Source of the DNA: Centroberyx gerrardi
Taxonomy: Eukaryota; Chordata; Actinopteri; Beryciformes; Berycidae
DNA: 64,000 nt
Direction: 5' to 3'
NCBI RefSeq assembly: GCF_048128805.1
Contig: NC_136016.1
Location: 3,048,501 to 3,112,500 of the forward strand
Below are positions 33,786 to 64,000 of this stretch, piece after piece. The notes under the pieces are model-generated. The model saw only the letters and a program-made list of their open reading frames with translations, was not told the origin of the DNA and searched no databases. The first letter of the stretch is position 1. Every line of letters begins with the position of its first letter. A program made the translations under genes and the position numbers.

Positions 33786-33957
33786 TCACTATGCATTCAT
33801 GCTACATTGATGTGTTCAGTAACTTTGGCTAAGGGTGCTTGCTGACAGACCAGAGGGTAGCTTGATCTGGGCAGGGCAGAGTGAAGCAGTGAGATAAGGG
33901 CATAGTGGGCATCAGTGCTGAAGGACAAAGGAGTAGTGGGTTTCTTTGTAGTGGGTT

Positions 33958-36900
33958 TTAGTTTTTCTGGCGAGGATTCACCCTCGGACACCAGTCAGTA
34001 TCAGGGTACAGAAGGCAGTGGACTGTCTTGAACCTGGACGATAGGGAAGGGGGACGATAGGGAAGGCGGGGGAAGAGAGAGAGTCACTGACAGATTAACT
34101 TTACAAACATGTGATACTAAATGCTTAACAGAGCCATGTGGTTCGGCTGTGCGTGGATGAACAGTGGGTCAATATTAAGTCAACGTAGGGTTAATGTTTC
34201 TGCATCTTATTCATGTGTGTTTACCTTGAGGGGTCCTCAGCCAGAGAAAAGCCTCCTCCGATACTGACCACGTTTCTTCTGTTCTCAAAACCTCCGTAGC
34301 TCAGAGTCACCTGTTGCAAAACACACACACACACACACATTTCAATTCCAGTGTAGAAAGCAACTGATGAACAAAAGTGAAGCCAGGAAAGAACACACAC
34401 AATTGGTCAAATAGGGTTTGACCAACAGGTTTTTGGAGGCCAATACTGCTAACTGCGACACCATTTTCAACCAATACTACCCCAATACGCTTGTATGTCA
34501 CTACTGCACATAGACAAACACAGAATGACACACACACACACCTGCTCCAGCACTGTGTCAGTCGGCAGCTTCTGCAGGCTCTCCAGGTGGGAATGGAAGA
34601 GGTGTGTGTGTGTCAGGGCGACCTCCAGCAGCGCCTCGATGATGTAGCCAATGGTGCAGTCATCAGGTAGACGGATCTTCTCTGCCGTACTGATGAAGTT
34701 CCCCAAACTGAAGCGGGAAGAGAGGAACAGTCTCAACTATCAAGCTCGTCTAAGGGTGTTTTCACTCCTAGTTGGAGTTTACAGCAGTTCTTTCTAACTC
34801 TGGCTCGGTTTTGTTTTGAAGCATTGTGGGACCAAGACGGGGAGAGACCAAGACTGACCTGGCCCACGGACTCATTTTCAGCGCCAGACCTCGGCTGATA
34901 CAGAAACCAGCTCCGCCCGTGGCGAACCAGAACTTCACAGATACCTGAGAGGAGAAACAAAAACATGCAGATCAGCCGATGACTATCTGTAAAATTGATC
35001 ATCTATGAAGAACAGAAAGGAAAAAATGAAGGAGGGGAACTGCAGAGAGACAGACAGATGAATAAGGCGTAAGGTGACCGACCGATCCGTCGCTCTTGAC
35101 CCTCTCGGCGGCCTCTATGGGGTGGTCCAGACTGGGCCGGCCCAGGTACACGTCCTGGCTGTGGTGGTAGGAGGCCAGCAGCCGCAGCAGGCTGGGCAGG
35201 ATCACGTAGTTATCGTCGTCCACATGGCAGAACCACCTGCAGCACGGACAGACAGGTCAGCGTCATTTTTGCGTTTACCACATGAGAGCCTATGGGTGTG
35301 GGGAAGAGAGAGAGAGAGATACTCACTTTTTCTGAGATTCGATGAACTTGTCGTACTCCACCGACATCTTGCAGCAGAGAGCCTGGCGCGTGTGAGCCGC
35401 TGAGCAGTTAGTGTTGATGATGTTGGCGCCTGGGAACGAGACAGGGCAGTACATCACTTCATTTACACATCCAGACTCATGTCTATGTGTGTATATAACC
35501 TCTATCTATATATTTTATAAGGTGATAGCTGACAGTGCACATATGCAAGCTCTGGACATACTGTTTTTCTGTACACCATATTGATACCATTTTTCTAAAC
35601 ATATGCTACTTCCATCTGCCTTATAGTTTATAATGTACATCTGCTTGTTCTGCAACTATTTCTGTTATCTTCATCTGTAAATAGTTACAATGCATACTGG
35701 CATCCACTTCAACCTATAAATCTCTCAGTGAAGACGGTGTATCTTTATGTATTTACTTGCTGCATTATTCTGAATATGCTTGGTGTAATTACTTCTTGTA
35801 TTATCCTCTACTCTCTATTTGTCTTATCTGTATCCCATTCTTTGCAGCCGCAACAAACCAATTTCCCCACAAGGATTATTAATGTTTCATCTAATCTAGT
35901 ATGTGGCAACGCGAAAGAATGAGGCCACATTTTGACTTTTATTAATTTTCCCTACGAGAACTTTCCAGGCCTGCATGTATTCACTTTTCCGACTTCTTCT
36001 TACCTGCTTTCCTCCGCAGCTCCTTGTCCTCACCATCAGTGAATATGTAAGTCTAGAACAGACAAAGACACACTGTTAACACTGCTAGTGTGCAAGCACA
36101 CACACACGCATACACACACACACACTCACCCCCCCCCCCCCCCCGACAAAGGCAAAATGAATTGTTCCATTGTTTTCCAAGACGATGTGAGTAGATGTGT
36201 GCAGAATTTGTAAGAGCAAGAGGGAGAGAGGGGGGAAACAATGAAAATGAGGCACAAACACACACACACAACTAGAGGCAGAGAATGAGAAACAGATATG
36301 GAAGAGAGAAATAGAGTGAGAGCACAATGAGATGTACAATTTATTTTTATTATTTATGTCCCTTGACTGCTGGAATGTGTGACTGAACTGTATATTGGAT
36401 TTTAATTTTATGAATGCTCTTGTCCTCAGGTCTCTCTTGAAAAGAAAGAAAGAAAGAAAAAAAGCATCTCAAGCTCGACCATCTGAGACCATGTTTCTCT
36501 CCTGGAAAAAGGTGTCCCATTCCGCTGCCCCAAGTGGAGTCAGGGTCTTATTCACTACTGAGGGTAAACAGATACTGAGAAAAAATCCACTTGCACCCAA
36601 CGAAATTACCACTTCACTGGCGCAAGGTCACTGTTCTTGATCTGTGGCGGTTATGAAAGTAGGGCCCACTGAGTTGTAGCTTGAGAAAGTTAACCTGAAC
36701 AAACAGTTGGTTTTTGACTTTGTTAGCTAGCTAACTAGCCAGCAGGCTAATTTAACAAAGCAACTGTTAATGTTAACATGCAACTACTAAGTCTAGCTTA
36801 TACTAGATACGTTAGCTAGTGCGCAAATCGCGTGATTACAAGAAAGACAGTGATGGTTAACCGACCAGATACCATGGTTAGCTAGCTAACACGCTAACAT

Positions 36901-39900
36901 TGTCATGCTCTGTCAGTGGCAAAATGACCAGTTCCCAATCAAAACAGCACATACAAAAATGACCCATGCCTATTCAGTTCTCTTCCAACCAACTCTTCAT
37001 TGCCACTGTTGCCAAAGAGCTGAGGACCTCCAATATGGCTGCCAAAGGGTGTATTATATCACCTCAAAGCCATCTATAACCGGGCACAACCAACCAGGGC
37101 ATACCCAGGACACTCTGGAGAGACTACATCTCCCAACATGCCTGGGAGGAAGAGCTAAAGAAAGTTGCTGGGGAAAAGGACATGTGGGTTGCTCTGCTTG
37201 ACCTGTTGCCACTGCGACCCTGACCTGGACAAGCTGCCAGAAAATAGACGGATGGGTGGTTGGGTTTGCAGTCTGTTCCATTTATATAACACTGCATAGT
37301 ACCAGAAAATAGCAACTAGAAACTTACCAAGTTTAAAATTTAAGTTCAAAGTATTTAAAACCAGCCTTGTGATCGAGTACCATAATTGTTGCCAATCTCA
37401 TGCCACTCATTCATCTCTCCTTTCAAAATCTCTCCATACTTGTCTGCCCCAGTGGTTTTCCCTGTCTCTCTTCATCTGCTTCATCCCCAACTCTCAATTT
37501 CTCTCGTCCGCTCCTTCTTTCTTTCTTTGTCTTCCTGCCTCTCTTCCTGTTTGGCCGACACACTCGTGGTTGATGGCATGCCATCTCTTTCCTCTGCATG
37601 TGTGCTGGCAGACGTCTCTCTGCAGTCTTCTTTGCCAGGCACCGCAGGCACGACTAGGGTTAGATCAATATATCAGTTTTCCAATATATTGGGCCAATGT
37701 TTTACTGATTATTTTTTGGCAGAGAGAGGGGGATGACATGTGACAAAGGTCCTGGAGGTTCCTCCCTTTTACTCAACAGCTTCAGTCTGTAAAACTTGCA
37801 GTGAAACCTGCCTCACTCTGCCTTAAGGAGCTGCTGACCCAGTTTCAGTGGAGAGTTTTAGTGTCCCATGATGGTCTAAATGCTGTTTCAGAGTCCCATG
37901 ATGGTCTAAATGCTGTTTCAGAGGCTTTTCCACCCTGAGATGAATAAAATATGGAGGAAACACTGAATCCTTTTTCTTTGTCATATATGGTAAAATGTAA
38001 AATATCGGCTATCGGCCTTCAAAAGAACATATCAGTTCAACCCTAGCCTCTGCACATCTTGTACACACACTGCCTGCCAAGCTGACAGAGGCAAATAGGA
38101 CCGAGGCTGGATTAAACATAAGAATGCCAACAAAAACATGTATGCGCGCTCACAAACGGAGTCGAGTCGTGTCAGCTGGGCCGCTGTCCAAACAGAGCAG
38201 CCAAAATGTCCAAACGTCCGTCTTTGCCATAAATCACCGTCCTTGCCAGCGGAGCAGCGCCAACTGCCCTCAATCTGGAACTCAGGGGTTTACAGCAATT
38301 TCATTCCAACCACATTACATCAACCTGGCTCTGACCAATTTCGACAGGCAGTGCAACACTTGGACGGTCATATCTAAATGCATTAGTCACAGATATATAT
38401 CATCATATCAGTTTTATAAACAAAGGAAGTGTAGCCTTAAACGCGGGCCTTTTGCCCACATCATCTCCCTTTCAGTTTATTTAGTATAGGGCCTCTGAGG
38501 TTACTGAGGTCATTTTCCACAAGCCTGCATATGGACAGAGAGGGATTCTAGGAATAGTTTCCACATTAAGAACTACATTGTGACTCAGAGGCTTCCGACA
38601 TGGTTTTCTTCATCCGAGCTCCTTCATGACTTAAGGTTAGCCCTGCACAGAATCAGCATTCAGACTGTACCAGGCAAAGACACGCATCCCCAGACTCTTC
38701 AAAGTTTTACCAAGGCCGAATAAACCCAGCAGGCATGCTTTAAACTTCACAGACCATCAAATGAGCCAGACGCTCAAAGGCCCCATTTCACCTGACCTTG
38801 GACTTCTAGTAAATAACTACCGTCCGTCTCTCTTTGTGAAGATAACTACTGCATGTGCCACCTGCACTACCGAACTGTCAGACTGACACGTCTATATTAC
38901 ATACAAATTGGTAAGAGGCGCTTTTATTTTTACAGGCACTCATAAACTTGAGTGGCTAGACTTTATTGACCTGAGAGCACTAAAATAACCTGGCCAACAG
39001 GCCAGTAATGGCTTCTCGACGTTTAGGAGTAAATGGTTTCTTAATGTCGACACTTAACACAGAGCAACCAAACACTTTCTCAACAGGCCTCTTGTTAGAA
39101 CCAGTACAGACAGGCTCTTGGTACTGGATCCACAAACGGAACTGGTTGGGCTTCTTCATACTCTCCGGCTACGAAGTTGCTGGGCCAAAGCGGGACTGGA
39201 GTGTTAAATCTCCTTCCCTGAACACTGCAGCTCTTTGTCTGACAGGGGGACTTACTTCTAATAGCTTTTAATGGCTCCCAAAACAGAACTAGTCATAGTG
39301 CTTTCCATCTTGGCTACTTTAAACTTCACACGTGGTATTTGGGACGGGGGTTTACTACGGCCTCCCTTGGCGTGGACTTGACTCCTGAGTGGTGTGAAGG
39401 CATCAGGCGTGTTGAAAATCAACAGGCACGAAAACAGGCCACGTAATGTTGCATGGTTGAATGTCTTGGCATGGAAAATATAGCTGTGTAACAATGAGTT
39501 AGTCCAAGCCTAAATTAGCATTTGCTTCTGAATTCCAAACTCTAGTTATTAGTTTTTAGTAGTTATGTGCAGGAAAGTTCTGTGTTTTTATACACAACAA
39601 AGATATTAAAGATATCATAGATTTTAAACTTAATTGCGCTGATTTTAACATTCATAAGCTACGTTTTTCATCCAACTGTTAAGGGTACCTTTAAAATTTA
39701 ATTAAAAATCAAATAGCTATGTTTCCATCATTGGCTGCAAATGTCACTGCACCATATGACCAAAGAATTTCCATCGCTACTTACAGACAAATAACTTTTT
39801 GTAATATTGGAAGAAATTTGTAATATTGGATGAAATTATAGCAAAATTTTCACTTTCTATTCAGCCTTTCTAATTTGACACTTCATAATCCACAGAAAAA

Positions 39901-40127
39901 TACCCAGATGGAAACCCCACTATAGACTTCTGGCGAGTCTATGTGTTTGGCTGCTGTGCTCCCTCCCCACCCACTTCCCTCCGACCAGCACCCACCACCA
40001 CCCTATCCAGCCCCCACCCATTGCTCCCATCGCTAACACCCTGAACCCCTTCCATTCTGCATTCACCGCAGCTCTCTGCACCCTGACATCTGTGGTGGCA
40101 GTCGGAGGGTAGCTGTACTGAGGGATG

Positions 40128-40159
<32 letters not shown>

Positions 40160-42308
40160 ATGGTGGTTGGTGGGGTGGGGGCAGAGATTCCTGCAGTGAG
40201 AGAGCAAACACAGTAGAGTGTTTTAGCACATGTGTCTCCCAGTCTCGGGTTGCTGTGGAACTTCCTCCCCAGAGGCCCAGGCCAGGGGTTCCTCGACAGA
40301 ACAGGGTAACACACACACACACTTTTTTTAGGTGAATTTCACCATTTAGCTGATCTTACCCAGAACAACTTCTGACGAGTGCAACAGAAGCATAAGCTTC
40401 ACTTCTCACCTAGATCACCAACATTACAGACAACTAATAGTCAGGAGGTCAAAGGTCACGGCCTTAAGTGCCCTTACAATGCAAGGAAAAATAGTAGTAG
40501 AATAGCAGTAGTAGAAGAGTTAAGGAGAGACATAGAACGGATTTTGAACAGTGTAACACAGATATATACACACAAAAACACACACCAGTCATCTAGAGGA
40601 TGGCTAGATGCGATATGAGCTGTGAAATCAAGATTTATTCTCCTATAAACGTCTTGGTGGCTTCACTGAATGTCAACAAGGACAAACCCTGTTCCGCATT
40701 AGTGAGGAATCTCTGACGTAGATAAGGCAACACCCTAAAAAATTATACAAACAACCAAAGACACCAACAGAACTTAGGCAGACATGAGCTAACTTTGTTG
40801 GCATTAACATAGCTGTATGAACCGTTGAGTCCAAACCAAACATGATGGTCTTGAAGCCCTGTTGTTGCTGCATTTCTCCTCACACTGTCACCACAGGAGC
40901 CAGTACATGGTGGAGGAATGTGTTTATATGAAAGCTGGTTATGTATTTTTTTTTTTTAAAGATGTGGTCCGAATGTTATGTCCTGCCGTAAGTGTGGAGC
41001 TGAGATGTTCACTGATCCCAGCATATAAACTATAGAGGGCTTTCAGGTGATGTACCATACCCTCAGGCAGCCATGTTGACTGAGCTGACTCTTCTCAAGG
41101 TACAACTCAGAGTGTTTTGTGTTTTGGAGTGGAGACTAGAGCTAAAGACAAGACAGTTTACTGTGTCACAGTAACCTACATTTGGAAACAAATCCACCAT
41201 ATCACACTATTCACTTTTACTTAAAGCAATATTGAATTGACCTACACCCATACCAATCTTTTTCACAGTCTTTATCCTTTTCTAGCTTTGCTGTTATACA
41301 TCAAGACACTATTTGTGTACAGCCAATTCTCAAACGGACCTCCATCATGGCACCAGACGTGGCTGATAGGAGATTTCTGATGCAACTGCAAAGGCTCTAT
41401 ATCATATATATAGATCATAGGTTGGTGAGTGAACATGGACCAAGACCACTGAACTCAAACTTACATAGATGAAATTCAAATGCATTGCAGTGCCCTATTC
41501 TGCAAGGTAAAAACTATGAAATTACGTTGGTCAAGGGTGTAGCATCCTTGGCCAAAGTGTTATGTCTGAGGCTGATGTTTCCCTTTCTTTCAGCTTGTTA
41601 CGGCTACTTTGAAGGCCTACAGATATGGAAAATCTCGACATGCTAAAAGCCACAGAAGAAATAAGTGGTCTGATTTGGCAGCGGAATCTTCCAATCTGAT
41701 CCATACTTAAATATTGTGGTTTACAGCAATAAGTGGCTGATTATGGACACGGGAACCTACTGCAACTTGTGAACAATGTGCAGTTAAGGCTGCATCCGTA
41801 TCACTCGATCTCTCCTTACCTGTTCTTTGGCTCGGGATACCCAGGTCTGAAACAACAGCTCCAGCCTGGACTTGTGGTACTTCCTGGTAGTCTTCACCGC
41901 AATAAAAATGTCCTTCAGCTCCAAAGGGTCCCGGGACCTGGACCCTGCAAGTCCACCGCCCTTTCCCCCAGGGAGAGCGCCTCCTTCTGGGCTTTTGCGG
42001 GAGTCTGTCCCCCTCCCGGGACCCTGGTCACCGCTCCTAGTAACTTTAGTCTCTGTGGTGCTCCCATTTAGCCATGTGGCCAATGCCGTTTCCCCAGCAT
42101 GGACGGACACCACCGGAGCCCCAGGGTGGCGCAGGGTGTTGGCTGAGCCCCCGCCCGCCCGCGCAGGCCTGGCATGGGGTCGGGGCTGAGGCAGGTCCCC
42201 CTGGCGGGACGGGGGCTGGAAGGCAGGGATGAGCAGCAGCAGGAGGCCGCAGAATGCAAGGGAACACAGGAAGCAGAGCTTGCTGATGCCCACCGAGGCT
42301 ATGTGCAT
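33958..42308 (-). CDS. rfng: Radical fringe, O-fucosylpeptide beta-1,3-N-acetylglucosaminyltransferase, 8 coding exons, 402 aa
   Basis: Coding exons in transcript order: 41820-42308, 36004-36052, 35327-35429, 35083-35236, 34859-34944, 34542-34707, 34225-34310, 33958-34033, totalling 1209 nt with TAA. Residues ~10-31 ([20 protein letters not shown]) form a type II Golgi signal anchor. A Pro/Gly/Arg-rich stem to ~130 includes an N-glycosylation sequon (NGST). The GT31 catalytic domain starts at DIFIAVKTT and contains NTNCSA, the metal-binding DDD at 220-222 (HVDDDNY), [11 protein letters not shown] and [10 protein letters not shown]. It ends [15 protein letters not shown]. The enzyme adds GlcNAc to O-fucose on Notch EGF repeats in the Golgi. 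[15 protein letters not shown] and the DCXR/GPS1 neighbours favour radical over lunatic or manic fringe. The protein is about 70 residues longer than the mammalian form as I remember it; the excess is in the stem. Intron 1 is 5.8 kb. Confidence 0.94.
36053..41819. other. RFNG intron 1 (5.8 kb)
   Basis: No coding exon found on either strand. Contents include CA/TG tracts at about 36092-36125 and 40134-40158, a C-run at about 36129-36144, and a dispersed element at 37653-38047 with inverted ends. The rest shows no recognised feature. Confidence 0.6.
37653..38047. mobile_element. hAT-like MITE in RFNG intron 1
   Basis: The ends CTAGGGTTAGATCAATATA and TATCAGTTCAACCCTAG are inverted repeats. The interior carries the GAGAGTTTTAGTGTCCCATG and GATGGTCTAAATGC block, with a 33-bp piece duplicated in tandem near 37861-37922. 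AGGGTT-type ends suit a non-autonomous hAT element; this is inference. Confidence 0.7.
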
Positions 42309-42499
42309 CCTGATTGGCCGGTAGACGGGTCTCGTCAGCCTCCAGGGCTGGCTTCACTTCCCACGCCGCCGTGTCCCATCCTTATGACATCACTTGAGAA
42401 CCTACAGAAAATAGTGAGATTCAACAGCATAGTTAGAGCATGTTCTCACGATGCCGCTTTTTTCCAACTTTTCATAGCACCCTTTTTACATTTAAGTTA

Positions 42500-42620
42500 T
42501 ATTTTTGGGGCATTTTCGCCTTTTATTAGGTAGCATAAAGTAGAGACAGACAGGAAAGACTGGGAAAGAGAGGGGGACGACATGCGGCAAAGGTCCCAGG
42601 CCGGGTTTGAACCCAGACCA
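42500..42620. repeat. SINE-like fragment with tRNA B-box-like word
   Basis: GAGACAGACAGGAAAGACTGG, GACGACATGCGGCAAAGGTC and GGGTTTGAACCC (near the B-box GGTTCGAANCC). A related piece, GATGACATGTGACAAAGGTC, lies near 37731. Confidence 0.5.
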
Positions 42621-43139
42621 TAGAGCCAATAAAGGTCGATAAAGTCACAGAATGTGTCATGCCCCTTTAATTTAGAACCGCATAACTGCCCCTGCTGTGG
42701 AGAGAGTGAAACCTTTAATCAGAATACAAACTCATACATGTTCATACTGTGCCAACTTCTAGCGAACAAAATAGCAGTCAAATTACTGCTCTTGCTTTTT
42801 CTGAGGACCCCCTCAAACCCCCTTGTGGACCCCCCTCTGGGACCCACTTGCCTATGGCCCACAAAAAATAAAGCCTCTCAAACATCTGGTTGTGATAGAG
42901 GTTTCTGTCCCCCACACAAGCGCCCTCTTTATTTCCAAAAAGGCAGGCAGCAGTCCCACTCAGCCCCATCGTCACCATGTAACGGGCAGATACTAGACCT
43001 CTAATAACCAACGCCTACTTCTGCTAACGTATCCGCTTTAAACTTGTCTGCTCTTGGCAGGTCATCAGTCATAGCCCGCAATTTGCCAGAGAGTTTATAT
43101 AAGTCACATCTGAGAACCGAACTTCCACCCAGAGTGGAG

Positions 43140-43400
43140 CCAATTTCCTGTTTGCTGCTATTTTCAGGAGAGCAGCGACACTTCAGCTAACAGATCAAGA
43201 GACGACCTGGGTTCAAGACGAGCATTCGCCCTGCTGAAGTGTCCATGAGCAAGGCACTGAACCCCTACCAGCTTCCAGGGATGCTATTCTGTAGCTGACC
43301 TCTGACCTCCCTGTGGAGGGTGGGGGGCAAGAGAAAAGAGGATTTTCATATAAGGAGCAATAAAGTATCATCATCATTATTAATCTGTGCTAATAAGAAG
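43140..43400 (+). repeat. SINE-like retroelement with ATC-rich tail
   Basis: Contains GACCTGGGTTCAAGACGAG, CTGAAGTGTCCATGAGCAAG and GCACTGAACCCC, a block familiar from fish SINE-type repeats. It ends in AATAAAGTATCATCATCATT, a simple-sequence tail. Confidence 0.6.
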
Positions 43401-46136
43401 CAAATGAGGATGAAACGGAATCCTTATATTTAGGTTCAGACATATTTTAAGCTATAATAGATTCATCTATATCACATATTTAGAATAGCTACATTAGACT
43501 TGTTTGTGATTTTCTAGAGAAAAATCCCATTGTTGAGTTGACCCAAGTTAATGTATTGGAGAGACTGCAGGGCATAATCTCAACCAAGACTAAGAGGAGA
43601 AGAAAAGTTGAGGGTTTCCCAGTAAAAATTGCATATCACGAATTCTACGTAGACAGGCATTCATTTACAGTAAAATCAACAGGTGCAATCTGTGCAATCT
43701 CTATCACAGTTAAATAATTATTTAAATGTCACTCGAAAGAGTGCATTGGCCTGTTCAACCAGCTTCTACTGAGAGAATTTCTTTAATCCTATGTTGACAT
43801 GAGAGAGTAACCTTTCTAGAAAATTCCCTCGTTAGTTGTTGGTTGCAATGCCTGAAATTCTAACGATATTATAGCTAGCACCGATACGTGTCGTATACAT
43901 GCACAGAACTCCATTAACCAATCTGGTAGTTTAATGTGGCCAACTGGCCATGGTTATCGGCAACGGTATAAAATACGACTCAAGACCGTATACGAATCAT
44001 TGGGAAATACGGTTAAATTCGGCATACACATAATTCACCAAGCAGCTCTTATTTCAATAAAATTTCAACTTTTATAATTGGCTCGCACAGCTCGCTACCG
44101 TTCTCCTCGGCTATGTTGGTGGAAGAAGATTGTGAGCAAAGGTTGACATTTTATTGAAATGCGTGCTGCGTGGTGACTTACGTGTATGCCGAATTTAACA
44201 GTGGCTCCTAACAATTCGTAAAATGTTTTAAGTGATGTTCTACCAGACGCGAACCTTGGCCGATAACCAAGGCCACGTTAAATTGTCAGAGCTTTAAATG
44301 AACTCTGGCGTGGCGTTGCAACTACGAAGAGAGACCTGCTCGTATCGGGGCTACACTGCAGCTTGAACTTACCATGAAACATCAGAGCACAAATTTGCCG
44401 TCTTTTTTCCAGTATCATGCTTTTAACTCCGTCGGGAAACGGCAAGGAAGCCTTCAAATTTTGCTGAAAGCAAACAGTTCGCAAACAGCTCGTTGTCTTT
44501 CTTTTTTTGTTCCTTCGTGACTTTAAACCTCCAGCGGTGTTCACAGTTCCTCTTCTCTTCCTCTTGGATCAGATTATCAGTCTCATCTGACGTTAAGAAA
44601 GTCGTTAAGAGAGAAATAATACAAACACGACTTTATTTCCATTGTAGCCCGTCCGCTTGTAACGTTATCCAAATAGTCTACAAAACACTTTAACTCAGCC
44701 AGCAGTGTCAAGCTAGCCAGAATAATAAAATAGCACTCCTGGACATATCTTTCAAAATAAAAGCCTTATTGAAGCGAATATGTTGCCTAGGGTAGCCTAT
44801 ACAGGTGTGGCCTTGGTGAGTCCAAGTTTTTTGCATTACAATGGAGAGAAAAGATCAAGAAACATTGCCAGAAATCTATTTGGAGGCCCCATATAACCAA
44901 AAATTCTCTATATCTACAACCGACAAAAATATAGAATAAAAGACATAATAACAAACATACACCAGACAACCTGGAGGGATAAAAAGTCAATTTTAACTGA
45001 TAGTAGGCTTAGTGACGTTTGTTCCTCCAGTACCTTTTGTCAGGTCAGACAGAGAACCCATATTTAATCTTTTTCTATTCAGTATTTTGATATGATTTTT
45101 GTTGTCCTGTGCACCCCCAAATTTATTATTTTTTTCAGGTGACAAATTTGACGCTGTTATTCTGAAGGCCAAATTTCCTACTTTCCGGTCCTACGCTGGC
45201 TAACTCTTGTTAGCTTGACGTATCTCTCCCTCTGTGATTATGGTTTGTTTCCCAAAACCGACCTTTTACAATTCAGCTGAGCGCCCTCTGCCTGATGTGA
45301 TAATACCTCACCAATACCATGCTTTTTACCGTGTGGATTTGCTATTTGATATGTCAATACAATCTACTCTATGAACAAGCTGTTTAAATAAAACTAGGCC
45401 TACTAATTATAATAATAAAAATAAAAATGGTCTTCTACCTCAATGACAAATTTGTGCAAAAGAAGTACATATATTTTATAGCTGTCCAATGAACAGTGCA
45501 ATGTTTTTGATTTTGATACAATATTTCATCATGGCATTCACTAAACATTTACAACATCAACATCAACATTGAGCTTATTTACTTACGACTTGTGCATTCA
45601 AACATTTGGTCTGAACTAATAGCAAAATGGAACAAAATAATGTTGGGTGGCTGCTGTTTTTAGAGCTATTTTATATGCTGCAGCAGCAGAATGAAGATAT
45701 AAAATTGCACAACAGGCATGTCATTGTTTGTAATAAATTTATTTAAATTTATCAAGTACCTGAAACTACAATGTCTTTACTATCAAAATGAATTGCTGTA
45801 CCAGTAGATCTAAAACTGAAATATTCAAAGTCCTAATGAGAACCGGTGAATAACGTTTTTGTTTTCGATATGGAAAAACACACGTTTCATTAGCATTGTT
45901 TTAAATCTTGCTATCACCCAGTTAACTGGATATATTAAATGAATAATTTTAAACATGCTTGACTGACTTTGTTAAGAGTACCGGTAGCGCAATATTTCCT
46001 CCCCAGTCTCGAGCCTGCATTCTCATCTAGATTATTGTGTAGTGTTCCGCTGCGTTCTTTCAGGACGAAAACCTGTGGATTTCCGACAGCACCTGAAGGC
46101 ATCACAACTGTACACCATTACGTAGGCAACTCTGCC

Positions 46137-46145
46137 CCGGAAGTG
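46137..46145 (+). promoter_or_regulatory. ETS-family (GABPA-type) site at GPS1 5' end
   Basis: CCGGAAGTG lies 51 bp before the chosen GPS1 ATG. This motif is typical of core promoters of widely expressed genes. Its function here is inferred from position. Confidence 0.4.
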
Positions 46146-46195
46146 AAACTAAACCCACTGTTGTTGCTGCTGCGGCGCTTTGGAAACAGATGAAG

Positions 46196-64000
<17,805 letters not shown>

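Larger units (their letters stand above)
30546..33957. other. Spacer between DCXR start and RFNG stop
   Basis: No coding exon found. It holds the DCXR upstream region (no clear promoter motif), an AT-rich stretch at 31000-31450 with ATATGG/CATATA words, a CA tract at 31573-31596, one half-copy (32190-32330) and one near-complete copy (33196-33785) of a palindromic repeat. Reverse-strand AATAAA (TTTATT at 32033-32038) is a distant candidate RFNG poly(A) signal. Confidence 0.5.
42309..46195. other. Divergent spacer between RFNG and GPS1 starts
   Basis: No coding exon found. It contains SINE-like pieces (42500-42620 and 43140-43400), a repeat resembling 2770-3110 at about 44030-44280, and AT-rich unremarkable sequence from 44800 to 45950. 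Promoters for both genes must lie here or in upstream untranslated exons. Only the GPS1-proximal ETS-type site is visible. Confidence 0.5.

Noticed and set aside
41733..42189. Plus-strand open frames of 105-112 residues
   Set aside because: Antisense shadows of GC-rich RFNG exon 1.
46190..46195. Upstream ATG giving two extra residues (Met-Lys) on GPS1
   Set aside because: In frame, but with C at -3; the second ATG has A at -3 and gives the family N-terminus MPLPVQVF. Kept only as an alternative.

Overview
This is vertebrate nuclear DNA, almost certainly from a teleost fish. The genes are split into many short exons with GT-AG introns. (CA)n/(TG)n microsatellites are abundant, and the introns and spacers are packed with short palindromic, non-autonomous DNA-transposon-like repeats, a decayed Tc1-like transposase and SINE-like pieces. 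I cannot name the species.

Five protein-coding genes can be reconstructed exon by exon, all with intact frames. In order they are LRRC45 (+, 3681-15594), RAC3 (+, 18207-24737), DCXR (-, 26969-30545), RFNG (-, 33958-42308) and GPS1/CSN1 (+, 46196-61650, running off the right edge). From general knowledge this is the order and orientation LRRC45-RAC3-DCXR-RFNG-GPS1 of human 17q25.3, so the window is a conserved vertebrate synteny block. Summed coding exons give 674, 192, 244 and 402 residues for the four complete genes, and 464 residues of GPS1 without its last exon.

Layout: 1-3680 is a repeat-rich spacer with inverted repeats, a palindromic minisatellite and one exon-like stretch I cannot assign. 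LRRC45 and RAC3 are in tandem. RAC3 and DCXR are tail to tail, with poly(A) signals that may overlap. DCXR and RFNG are in tandem on the minus strand. RFNG and GPS1 diverge from a 3.9 kb spacer that carries an ETS-type site close to the GPS1 start. The genes do not form a pathway: a centrosome linker protein, a Rho-family GTPase, a carbonyl/xylulose reductase, a Notch-modifying glycosyltransferase and a COP9 signalosome subunit.

I found no new protein system. The less ordinary content is in the non-coding DNA: several families of long-inverted-repeat elements that recur across unrelated introns, one apparent nested insertion, a 78-bp perfect palindrome, and a striking tendency of (TG)n/(CA)n tracts to sit right beside splice sites. 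At acceptors these tracts are always TG in the sense strand. Exon borders were set by eye from splice consensus, reading frame and remembered family sequence. No search or RNA evidence was available.
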